Assembly: GCA_905480445.1 (NCBI GenBank)
Contig: CAJQQJ010000429.1
Location: 1-5,699 of the forward strand
Reading direction: 5' to 3'
Origin: an uncultured Alphaproteobacteria bacterium
GTDB taxonomy: Bacteria; Pseudomonadota; Alphaproteobacteria; UBA7985; CAJQQZ01
Length of the DNA: 5,699 bases
Shown here: one piece after another, positions 1 through 4,964 of the stretch
How positions within the stretch are numbered: position 1 is the stretch's first letter
Layout: the number at the start of each line of letters is the position of its first letter
Made by a program: the position numbers and the translations under genes
The notes under the pieces: generated by a model
The model's database searches: none
Told to the model about the DNA's origin: nothing
Seen by the model: only the letters and a program-made list of their open reading frames with translations

Positions 1-5
1 TATTC

Positions 6-1166
6 ATGACGACAATTCAGTTCAAAAATCCCAACATTTCCTACAGAAATTTAGCGATATTTTTTGCCGTTTTCTTAGTCGCGGCTAGCATGGTCTTTAT
101 CGGTCCCGCTCACGCTGGCTACTGGGTTAAAGACGATGCAGGCGGGGTCAGGTTAATCAGTGATGGTAGCGAAGAAGTCATAAGGATTGGCCCTGTTGAT
201 GATGTGGGCGAGGTTTATTTTTCTACAGAAAAACTGAAACTATCAGGTGAAGCTGGGAACTTTCAATGGGTTGGATTTACTAACGAAGCCGCAAGCGGAG
301 ACTTCGACGATTCCGGCGTTCATAAACTCTTGGTTCTGAGGCGTAACCAAGAAGATTGGGAAGATGATTACAGGGAGGATTACCAAGCCTGTGCCCTCAG
401 AAACCCGAATTATTGGCCGGGTACCTGCTGGGCTTCTTGTACCAACAATGAATATTGCGACGGTGTGAATTCAGAGACGGAGATTTCTGTATATGCAAGT
501 TTTCCTTTAGATGAACTCCCTTACTTCATCTCTATATTGCGCCATTACAAATACCTGATGTTCAAGTTTGAGGATCGATGGGCCTATGAAGAAATCGGGG
601 ATCTGCCAGACTTGCTAGAGAAACACGGAGTTTCAAAACCCGCGCTGAATGCTGCGACCAGCGATGATCTCCAAAACTGTCTGGAACCTAACACTTATCC
701 TAATGGCAATGCCTGCGACAAGATTATTGAAACTGGGTATGTTGATGGCAGACAGGTCACAGATGATGAAATGGGCCAGGCCTATATTCAACGAACCAAT
801 ACTCTTGGCCTTACAGGAGCAATCCACGATGCTGATCTGCTAACGCAACGGGTGGAATTGGTCTCAAAGGGAATTGACTACCTTGAAAAGGGTGAAGACA
901 TCAGCCTGATCCGTTGGGGATATTTTAACCGTTCTGGCCTCTACGAAGAGCTTGAACAGCACAAAAAGGCCATTGCCGACATCAATACTTACATCGCCTT
1001 GGACGGGCCCTACATAAGCAACGCACTTTCAAGTCGCGCAAAGGCGTACCTTGCACTGGGCAAGCGCAAATTAGCAATTTCTGACTACAAAAAGGCGATT
1101 GAATTGGCAGGTGACCCCGTCGCTGAAACCATTGCAAGACTAGCGTTGCAAGAGCTGGAGGACTAG
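6..1166 (+). CDS. Exported TPR-repeat protein of unknown function
   Basis: The 386-residue product starts with a signal peptide: a basic, polar n-region, a hydrophobic core at about residues 16-33, and a likely signal peptidase I site after Ala-His-Ala at 35-37. It should therefore be periplasmic or secreted. There is no lipobox. Residues 38-220 match no family I recognise; they are acidic and aromatic-rich and contain a cysteine cluster (C129, C141, C145, C151), with C225 and C237 further on, so disulfides are plausible. The C-terminal third looks like tetratricopeptide repeats, clearest at about 306-334 (GYFNRSGLYEELEQHKKAI) and 340-369 (ALSSRAKAYLALGKRKLAI), with a weaker helical pair before them. 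TPRs usually mediate protein contacts; the partner is unknown. The reading frame is open to the left edge, so a start upstream of the window cannot be excluded, but this ATG gives a normal signal peptide. Confidence 0.8.
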   Translation: MTTIQFKNPNISYRNLAIFFAVFLVAASMVFIGPAHAGYWVKDDAGGVRLISDGSEEVIRIGPVDDVGEVYFSTEKLKLSGEAGNFQWVGFTNEAASGDFDDSGVHKLLVLRRNQEDWEDDYREDYQACALRNPNYWPGTCWASCTNNEYCDGVNSETEISVYASFPLDELPYFISILRHYKYLMFKFEDRWAYEEIGDLPDLLEKHGVSKPALNAATSDDLQNCLEPNTYPNGNACDKIIETGYVDGRQVTDDEMGQAYIQRTNTLGLTGAIHDADLLTQRVELVSKGIDYLEKGEDISLIRWGYFNRSGLYEELEQHKKAIADINTYIALDGPYISNALSSRAKAYLALGKRKLAISDYKKAIELAGDPVAETIARLALQELED

Positions 1167-1174
1167 CTCCAGCT
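1153..1174 (+). other. Perfect hairpin with the stop codon in its loop
   Basis: The arms AGCTGGAG (1153-1160) and CTCCAGCT (1167-1174) are perfectly complementary and enclose the 6-nt loop GACTAG, whose last three bases are the stop codon of the TPR-protein gene. The stem is GC-rich enough to be stable in RNA. It is followed by AAAATATCC, not a T-tract, so it is not a canonical intrinsic terminator. It could protect the mRNA 3' end, help a Rho-dependent stop, or act at termination of translation. The structure is seen directly; its role is inferred. Confidence 0.5.
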
Positions 1175-1179
1175 AAAAT

Positions 1180-1207
1180 ATCCTGCCCAGCATTGAATGA
1201 TGCCGAG
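1180..1207 (+). repeat. Short imperfect repeat, copy 1 (hairpin-bearing)
   Basis: This begins with ATCCTGCCC 13 nt after the stop of the TPR-protein gene. It contains a small hairpin, GCAT (1190-1193), loop TGAATG, ATGC (1200-1203). By hand alignment it matches the element at 2002-2030 at 22 of 28 aligned positions with one gap. It may be a dispersed intergenic repeat or a shared 3' untranslated element. Confidence 0.45.
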
Positions 1208-1245
1208 CATTCGAACGGGATCGCGCTTGCGGGGTTAGGGGGCGA

Positions 1246-1260
1246 GTGTTACGCTAACAC
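1246..1260. other. 15-bp inverted repeat in the intergenic region
   Basis: GTGTTA (1246-1251), spacer CGC, TAACAC (1255-1260): perfect 6-bp arms about 110 bp upstream of the next start codon. The TGTTA...TAACA arms resemble operators of LacI-type regulators, but no such regulator is in the window and the odd spacing differs from the usual even palindrome. It could equally be a small RNA hairpin. No T-tract follows. Confidence 0.3.
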
Positions 1261-1367
1261 AATAGCCTGTCTGCGAAGCCTCATTCACGAAAGGTGGGGC
1301 TGTCCGGACGCTTTGGTGACAACTAGCAATCACGCTTGTTAAATTACTCAACATAGAAAGTCCCCCA

Positions 1368-1991
1368 ATGCCCTCAACATTTCCACTACGCGTGGTTCGC
1401 CTTATCAGTGTGTTCATGTTCGGATTTGCGGTGTTCTCGGTCGCACCGACCCTGATATCCCCCAGCCAAGCAGCGGCGACTTGCTCTTGTTTCTCGACCA
1501 ACGATATTGTTGAGCGATGTGAAGTTCTGGCCTCCAACGCAATCATTCAATCTGACCGGTTCCTGACTCTGAGTTGCCGTCCACCGTCAGAGCCCGATCA
1601 CATACAGCGCTATGTTACTGGCGATTACGCTGTCGCGAACGATGTGCCAATGGATTGGACTTGTACGACAATTCGCATCCCCGATGATGGATCCAGATGG
1701 ATAAACGAAGAAACACATATCTCCCAAGAGGAAGAGCAAGCTTGTGACCAGGTTATCCAGGAGGCAGTGAAGCTACTGGAGGTCAAAGACGATCCAGAAA
1801 TAGTCAAAGCCTGTGCGAAAGAATGCACACCTGAGGGAATGATTGCCGTTTGCGAAGGCTTCTGGAATAAGATTGCAAAAGAAGCAAAAGACGAAGGAGA
1901 AGATTTTCCACAATCAGAACTCGACGAGGCGCTAGCCGGTTGTACACAAAGAGAACCTGATACGCAGGCGTGCAAGGCCGAGTGTTTATAG
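1368..1991 (+). CDS. Cysteine-rich exported protein of unknown function
   Basis: The product is 207 residues. Residues 1-36 form a signal peptide: Arg8 and Arg11 before a hydrophobic stretch at about 12-30, with likely cleavage around Ser-Gln-Ala at 33-35. The first cysteine (C39) is preceded by Ala-Ala-Thr, which does not fit a lipobox, so a soluble exported protein is more likely than a lipoprotein. The mature chain has 12 cysteines (39, 41, 51, 70, 99, 126, 149, 153, 162, 192, 202, 206), an even number consistent with six disulfides. Two are C-x3-C pairs (149/153 and 202/206) in predicted helical, acidic sequence. I do not recognise the family. The Shine-Dalgarno match before the ATG is poor (AGAAAG, then TCCCCCA), but the signal peptide supports this start. 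It follows the TPR-protein gene on the same strand after about 200 bp, so co-transcription is uncertain. Confidence 0.75.
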   Translation: MPSTFPLRVVRLISVFMFGFAVFSVAPTLISPSQAAATCSCFSTNDIVERCEVLASNAIIQSDRFLTLSCRPPSEPDHIQRYVTGDYAVANDVPMDWTCTTIRIPDDGSRWINEETHISQEEEQACDQVIQEAVKLLEVKDDPEIVKACAKECTPEGMIAVCEGFWNKIAKEAKDEGEDFPQSELDEALAGCTQREPDTQACKAECL

Positions 1992-2001
1992 CTCTGCTTA
2001 A

Positions 2002-2030
2002 ATCCTGCCCCTCCATTGACGGATGGCGGG
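2002..2030 (+). repeat. Short imperfect repeat, copy 2 (hairpin-bearing)
   Basis: This begins with ATCCTGCCC 10 nt after the stop of the cysteine-rich protein gene. Its hairpin is CCC (2009-2011), a T/C mismatch, CCAT (2013-2016), loop TGACGG, ATGG (2023-2026), GGG (2028-2030). Compared with the copy at 1180-1207, the base pair at the foot of the 4-bp stem is C-G instead of G-C, so pairing is kept while sequence changes. AAAA, not a T-tract, follows on this strand, so it is not a standard intrinsic terminator in this direction. Confidence 0.45.
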
Positions 2031-2062
2031 AAAATCAGAATAGATACGACGAAATGAAATGC

Positions 2063-2098
2063 GGTTAGGTTTGTTGTTTTGCTTAAGTGAATCTAACC
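2063..2098 (+). other. Inverted repeat in the leader of the FrnE-like gene
   Basis: GGTTAG (2063-2068) and CTAACC (2093-2098) are complementary across a 24-nt T-rich loop; the stem can be lengthened at its base by GC/GC with one bulged C. It lies about 30 bp before the start codon. It could be a protein-binding site or a leader hairpin. Six-base arms with a long loop arise easily by chance, so support is weak. Confidence 0.22.
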
Positions 2099-2129
2099 CG
2101 CCCGCCTAACTGACCGAAGGGAACCTCAC

Positions 2130-2780
2130 ATGGCCACGCCGCTCCTTATCGACATTGTATCAGATGTCATGTGCCCTTGGTGCATCATTGGGTATCGTCA
2201 GTTGGCGTTGGCGCTAGAGGCGACAGCGACCGCGCATGAGATCCACTGGCACCCCTTCGAGCTGAACCCCAATATGCCCCAAGAAGGGCAAAACGTGCGC
2301 GAGCACATAATGGAGAAGTATGGCTCAACGGCTGAGCAATCTGACCAGAGCCGCCAGCAGATGACCAGGCTCGGGGCGGAGCTTGGTTTTGATTTCAAGT
2401 TTACCGACGACCTGCGCATGCATAACACTTTCAATACGCACCAAGTTCTCCATTGGGCAGGTGAGCAGGGTCGAAAGTCTGATTTGAAAATGGCTTTGTT
2501 CACAGCGCATTTCACAGATGGACGCGACTTGTCTGACATAGCAGTCTTGGCCGATGTGGCGGGAGAAATTGGCCTGGATCGAGACGAAGCATTGACCGTT
2601 CTGCAAGACCAGCGCCTGGCACCTAAAGTCCGTGAGGAATTAAACTTCTGGACCCAACAAGGCATCAGTGGTGTCCCATCAGCGGTCTTTAACCGCCAAC
2701 ACTTGGTAACCGGCGCGCAAGGTGTTGATAACTACAAGAATATCTTACAGCAGTTGGCTGCGCACCACGGTGAGGATTAA
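2130..2780 (+). CDS. DsbA-family oxidoreductase, FrnE type
   Basis: This 216-residue protein has the thioredoxin-fold layout of the FrnE branch of the DsbA superfamily, at the usual family length. Residues 11-18 carry SDVMCPWC, the C15-P-W-C18 redox motif at the end of the first strand. A helical insertion follows, including NTFNTHQVLHWA at 100-110. Near the C-terminus GISGVPSAVF (178-187) holds the cis-proline loop (V182-P183) that faces the active site. There is no signal peptide, so it should be cytoplasmic, unlike classical DsbA; FrnE relatives are disulfide oxidoreductases/isomerases, often linked to oxidative stress. The substrate cannot be read from sequence. The ATG has a good Shine-Dalgarno sequence, AAGGGA at 2117-2122, 7 nt upstream. 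The gene converges on the HxlR regulator gene with 10 bp between stop codons. Annotation pipelines may also call such proteins 2-hydroxychromene-2-carboxylate isomerase-like, but the CPWC motif favours the oxidoreductase. Confidence 0.92.
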   Translation: MATPLLIDIVSDVMCPWCIIGYRQLALALEATATAHEIHWHPFELNPNMPQEGQNVREHIMEKYGSTAEQSDQSRQQMTRLGAELGFDFKFTDDLRMHNTFNTHQVLHWAGEQGRKSDLKMALFTAHFTDGRDLSDIAVLADVAGEIGLDRDEALTVLQDQRLAPKVREELNFWTQQGISGVPSAVFNRQHLVTGAQGVDNYKNILQQLAAHHGED

Positions 2781-2796
2781 CGAAGAGGACTTAATC
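2775..2796. other. Symmetric stop-codon inverted repeat between convergent genes
   Basis: GATTAA (2775-2780) and TTAATC (2791-2796) are perfect inverted copies around a 10-bp spacer. Each arm is the last Asp codon plus TAA stop of one of the two convergent genes. The stem is short and AT-rich with no T-tract, so a role as a bidirectional terminator is doubtful. No other terminator is visible between these genes. Confidence 0.25.
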
Positions 2797-3129
2797 GCGC
2801 GTTAGTCTGTCGGCCCATTTTTCTGACCAGGTTCCGAAGGGTTTAAGCATCTCGAAAAGTTCTAAGCCTGTAGCAGTAAGCTGATAGCCCTTGTCGCCTC
2901 TTTGGATCAGGTCACTTGACGTCAACTCTTTTAAGCGCCTGTTCAAGACGGTCGGGGAGACCATCTCGCAACTTTGTTGGAGCTGTCTGAAAGTCATAGC
3001 ATCGCGTGACAATTGCCAGATCACGCCAAGCGCCCAGCTTCGCCCAAGTAAATCAAATAGCGCCATGATTGGCTTTCCAGATTTTGATCCCCGAACAGGC
3101 TCTCCCGGTTTTGGAACTTTCGACGTCAC
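2791..3129 (-). CDS. HxlR-family winged-helix transcriptional regulator
   Basis: The 112-residue product has the HxlR (DUF24) pattern: KPIMALFDLLGRSWALGVIWQL at 19-40 as the first conserved helix region, MTFRQLQQSC at 45-54, the recognition helix around SPTVLNRRLKEL (58-69), the turn into SDLIQRGDKGYQLTATG (72-88) as a short wing, and a C-terminal helix FGTWSEKWADRL for dimerisation. Length is typical. The N-terminal cysteine that many redox-sensing members use is absent; the only cysteine is C54, just before the recognition helix. The start is GTG, with a near-ideal GAGGAGG at 3136-3142 six bases upstream. It is divergent from the EamA transporter, and the gap holds two matching inverted repeats, so it probably represses (or activates) itself and the transporter. 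The ligand is unknown. Confidence 0.93.
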   Translation of the reverse strand: MTSKVPKPGEPVRGSKSGKPIMALFDLLGRSWALGVIWQLSRDAMTFRQLQQSCEMVSPTVLNRRLKELTSSDLIQRGDKGYQLTATGLELFEMLKPFGTWSEKWADRLTRD

Positions 3130-3135
3130 AGTATG

Positions 3136-3142
3136 CCTCCTC
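3136..3142 (-). promoter_or_regulatory. Ribosome binding site of the HxlR gene
   Basis: GAGGAGG on the minus strand, 6 nt before a GTG codon. This strong match decides the GTG start for a gene that lacks a nearby ATG in frame. Confidence 0.8.
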
Positions 3143-3144
3143 TT

Positions 3145-3161
3145 GCTACTTATTAGGTAGC
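3145..3161. promoter_or_regulatory. Putative HxlR operator, site 1
   Basis: GCTACTTATTAGGTAGC has perfect 5-bp arms (GCTAC/GTAGC) around a 7-bp AT-rich centre. It begins 3 bp from the HxlR gene's Shine-Dalgarno sequence, where a bound protein could block that promoter. ACT...AGT-like arms of this length fit HxlR-family operators in general. Binding by the neighbouring regulator is an inference from position and from the matching second site. Confidence 0.65.
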
Positions 3162-3169
3162 GTTGTATT

Positions 3170-3186
3170 GCTATCTAAAGAGTAGC
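3170..3186. promoter_or_regulatory. Putative HxlR operator, site 2
   Basis: On the minus strand this reads GCTACTCTTTAGATAGC, identical to site 1 at 14 of 17 positions; its own arms are GCTA/TAGC. It ends 8 bp before the transporter's Shine-Dalgarno sequence. Centre-to-centre distance from site 1 is 25 bp. The two sites point away from each other, so each gene sees the same orientation. Confidence 0.65.
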
Positions 3187-3194
3187 ATAGATGT

Positions 3195-3198
3195 GAGG
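3195..3198 (+). promoter_or_regulatory. Ribosome binding site deciding the transporter start
   Basis: GAGG lies 7 nt before ATG 3206 but only 1 nt before the in-frame GTG at 3200, so translation almost certainly starts at 3206. Confidence 0.65.
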
Positions 3199-3205
3199 CG
3201 TGACC

Positions 3206-4096
3206 ATGCTTATTTTTCCTGTTGCCGCGGCGTTAGCTGCATCCTTTGGATGGGCAGCCGGAATTGTCTTGGCACAGAGACCGGCGCAATTACTCGGCTC
3301 CTTTGAGTTTACGCGCATCCAACTGATTGCTTGCTCTGCTATTCTGACGGTTATCTGTAGCGGTCTTGGCTATTGGCAATCGGTTGCTTGGGGCTATTGG
3401 GTATCTTTTGTATCGAGTATTTGCTTTGGCATCGTTTTGGGTAACCTTGCGATGATTGAATGCTTGCGCCGAGGGGGACCAAGACGCACAGAATTGCTTT
3501 TGTCATTGAAGGCCCCAATGGTGGCTCTAATGGCCTATGTCTGGTTGGGGGAATTGCCTTCAGTTACAGATTTTTTCGGAGCCAGCATTACGCTCTCAGG
3601 CGTTGCACTCGCGGTCTTCTACGGCAGCAATAAACATTCGCAGGGCGATGTAACAACCGGTTCCATGATATCTATTGTTTTGCTTGGTATCGCCGCAGCG
3701 GTGTTTCAGGGCTTCGGCTTCCTCATCATGAAACCAGCAATGGTCGCGGGAACAGAACCCTTAGCAGCATCTGCCATCCGCCTCCTGGGAGCGGCGTTCC
3801 TAATCTCTGCCGTTGCATTGTGGCCCGCAAAGATGTTTCGGGCGAAAAGTGAATTATCTCCAAAATTATTAGGGCAAACCATATTACCAGGTTTTATCGG
3901 CTACGGCGTTTCTTCGTCGTTACTTCTATACGCTTTTGCGAATTTTGATGCTGGAATTGCAACAGTTCTTGGTTCTTTGGCCCCAGTGCTTGTGCTTCCA
4001 ATTCTCTGGCTTAAAGAAGGTCTGATTCCCCAGCCTCAAGCGATCTTAGGAGCAATCTTGGCAGTGCTTGGAACGGCTGTGATGGTGATGTTTTAA
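3206..4096 (+). CDS. EamA/DMT-superfamily membrane transporter
   Basis: The 296-residue product is almost wholly hydrophobic, with about ten membrane helices in two EamA repeats: residues 1-140 and about 154-296, joined by the polar linker SNKHSQGDVTTG. Each repeat ends with the family's signature loop and last helix: WLGELPSVTDFFGASITLSGVAL (split across 113-135) in the first and LWLKEGLIPQPQAILGAIL in the second. Length matches ordinary drug/metabolite transporters of the inner membrane. Substrates of this family range from amino acids and nucleosides to toxic compounds; nothing here fixes the substrate. It is divergent from an HxlR regulator, with paired operator-like repeats between them, which suggests inducible export or uptake. 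I chose ATG 3206 over GTG 3200 because of Shine-Dalgarno spacing. Confidence 0.9.
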   Translation: MLIFPVAAALAASFGWAAGIVLAQRPAQLLGSFEFTRIQLIACSAILTVICSGLGYWQSVAWGYWVSFVSSICFGIVLGNLAMIECLRRGGPRRTELLLSLKAPMVALMAYVWLGELPSVTDFFGASITLSGVALAVFYGSNKHSQGDVTTGSMISIVLLGIAAAVFQGFGFLIMKPAMVAGTEPLAASAIRLLGAAFLISAVALWPAKMFRAKSELSPKLLGQTILPGFIGYGVSSSLLLYAFANFDAGIATVLGSLAPVLVLPILWLKEGLIPQPQAILGAILAVLGTAVMVMF

Positions 4097-4251
4097 GGCA
4101 CAACAAAAAGAACTTGATAGGCTTCGTTTTACCCAAACAAATGGGAAAAATGCGGATGGGTTACGAATAGAGCTCGATCAACATTTGTTTCTTTCTTCCA
4201 GCCGAACTTGGCCTATCATATGGCTGTATGAGATCGATGCAAAATCGGGGA

Positions 4252-4270
4252 GTTGGAAAGAAACTCCAAC
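4252..4270 (-). terminator. Possible weak terminator of the HEPN-like gene
   Basis: On the minus strand, 13 nt past the stop codon, GTTGGA (4270-4265), a 7-nt loop and TCCAAC (4257-4252) form a perfect 6-bp stem. The sequence then reads TCCCCGATTTTGC, so the T-run is short and displaced. Placement is right for a terminator but the T-tract is poor. The rest of 4097-4283 shows no gene I can support. Confidence 0.3.
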
Positions 4271-4283
4271 CGGGCGTGACGGC

Positions 4284-4862
4284 TTACTCATCGACGTGAG
4301 CCAAGAAAGTCATATGAATTTCACCGTGAGTCACAGTTTCAAAAACTTCAATTTGCGCTGCCTCCAGTAATTCTTCCCAGATTTGCTTGGTATGCTCATA
4401 GGCAAGATTGAAAAACTCCACCGTTACAAACTTCTCCCAGCCAGCTTCCAGCGTTTTAAATTGTTCCAATTCCTCATGTGTCGCTACAACTTCTTTTAGT
4501 TCATCTTGAACTAGTGGTTTACCATGTGCTAAACAGTCTCGAAATTCTTTCAGTAGTTTTAAGGTGCTAAAAGGTTCTTGGCCAAAATTGGCTTCTAGCC
4601 CTAAATGATTTGATAGCTTCTTGGCCTTGTCTTTGAGAGCGTTCTTCTCATTCCAATCTTTCAGCAGTTTCGAACCTAAGAAATTCATTCTAGCTTCGAT
4701 TGTAAAGGCCAACATGGTTAATCCCGCCATGATCTCAAGGCTGATCCCCTCTTCGTCGCGCCATGCATCGAAGCGGTTTTTGAAATAGTAAGTGCAGTTT
4801 CCTAAGTCATTGTGGATGTAGACGTGTTTCTTTGATTCAATGAGTGCTTTTATTTTGCTCAT
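4284..4862 (-). CDS. HEPN-like helical protein of unknown function
   Basis: The 192-residue product appears all-helical and soluble. Residues 41-70 (SLEIMAGLTMLAFTIEARMN... to W70) and 97-117 (PFSTLKLLKEFRDCLAHGK) resemble the two core helices of HEPN-type proteins: an early helix with the Glu-Ala-x-x-Asn pattern and a later one with R108-x4-H113, the motif that is catalytic in HEPN ribonucleases. The family is known from toxin-antitoxin, abortive-infection and other settings, but many HEPN-like proteins are not toxins. The C-terminal third (about 118-192) is acidic and unassigned. I start at ATG 4862 because AAGGAAG lies at 4868-4874 with good spacing; an in-frame TTG at 4901 has no such site. 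Base composition is AT-richer than the next gene, which may hint at acquisition. There is no small partner gene beside it. Confidence 0.65.
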   Translation of the reverse strand: MSKIKALIESKKHVYIHNDLGNCTYYFKNRFDAWRDEEGISLEIMAGLTMLAFTIEARMNFLGSKLLKDWNEKNALKDKAKKLSNHLGLEANFGQEPFSTLKLLKEFRDCLAHGKPLVQDELKEVVATHEELEQFKTLEAGWEKFVTVEFFNLAYEHTKQIWEELLEAAQIEVFETVTHGEIHMTFLAHVDE

Positions 4863-4891
4863 GTTTACTTCCTTTTTGGCTAACGAATTTG

Positions 4892-4901
4892 TTGGGCCCA
4901 A
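4892..4901. other. 10-bp perfect palindrome upstream of the HEPN-like gene
   Basis: TTGGGCCCAA is self-complementary and lies 30 bp before the start codon, in the leader or promoter. It could be a regulator site or a chance palindrome. Confidence 0.25.
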
Positions 4902-4928
4902 GAAGTGACGGCCGCGAAACTGAGCCTA

Positions 4929-4941
4929 ATTAACCCTTAAT
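4929..4941. other. Inverted repeat between the HEPN-like and EutA-like genes
   Basis: ATTAA, CCC, TTAAT: perfect 5-bp arms in the 102-bp gap, where the 3' end of the EutA-like transcript and the promoter of the HEPN-like gene should lie. A neighbouring overlapping pair, CCCTT (4934-4938) and AAGGG (4948-4952), could form a weak hairpin instead. No T-tract supports a terminator. Confidence 0.22.
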
Positions 4942-4964
4942 CCACGGAAGGGCCAGAAGGACTC

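Noticed and set aside
633..843. Open frames on both strands inside the TPR-protein gene
   Set aside because: They overlap a better-supported frame with a signal peptide and TPR pattern; their translations look like random composition with no motif.
1464..1490. Lipoprotein signal in the cysteine-rich protein
   Set aside because: The residues before the first mature cysteine are Ala-Ala-Thr; Thr at -1 does not fit a lipobox.
1235..1546. 103-codon minus-strand frame over the gap and the start of the cysteine-rich gene
   Set aside because: No recognisable motif and it overlaps the signal-peptide region of a better candidate on the plus strand.
2198..2665. 155-codon minus-strand frame
   Set aside because: It lies wholly inside the FrnE-like gene, whose CPWC and cis-Pro motifs make that frame the real one.
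2130..2780. FrnE-like protein as the disulfide catalyst for the two exported cysteine-containing proteins
   Set aside because: It has no signal peptide, so it should be in the cytoplasm, away from them.
4127..4150. TTTT-A-CCCA / TGGG-A-AAAA hairpin after the transporter gene as a terminator
   Set aside because: The stem is AT-rich with an A/A mismatch and no T-run follows on either strand.
4185..4370. 61-codon plus-strand frame starting with TTG between the transporter and the HEPN-like gene
   Set aside because: Weak start, no good ribosome site, and it overlaps the 3' end of the minus-strand gene. I considered a gene remnant but cannot support it.
4284..4964. A toxin-antitoxin module around the HEPN-like gene
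   Set aside because: There is no small partner frame with a ribosome site on either side; the 102-bp upstream gap is too short and the downstream gap holds nothing supportable.
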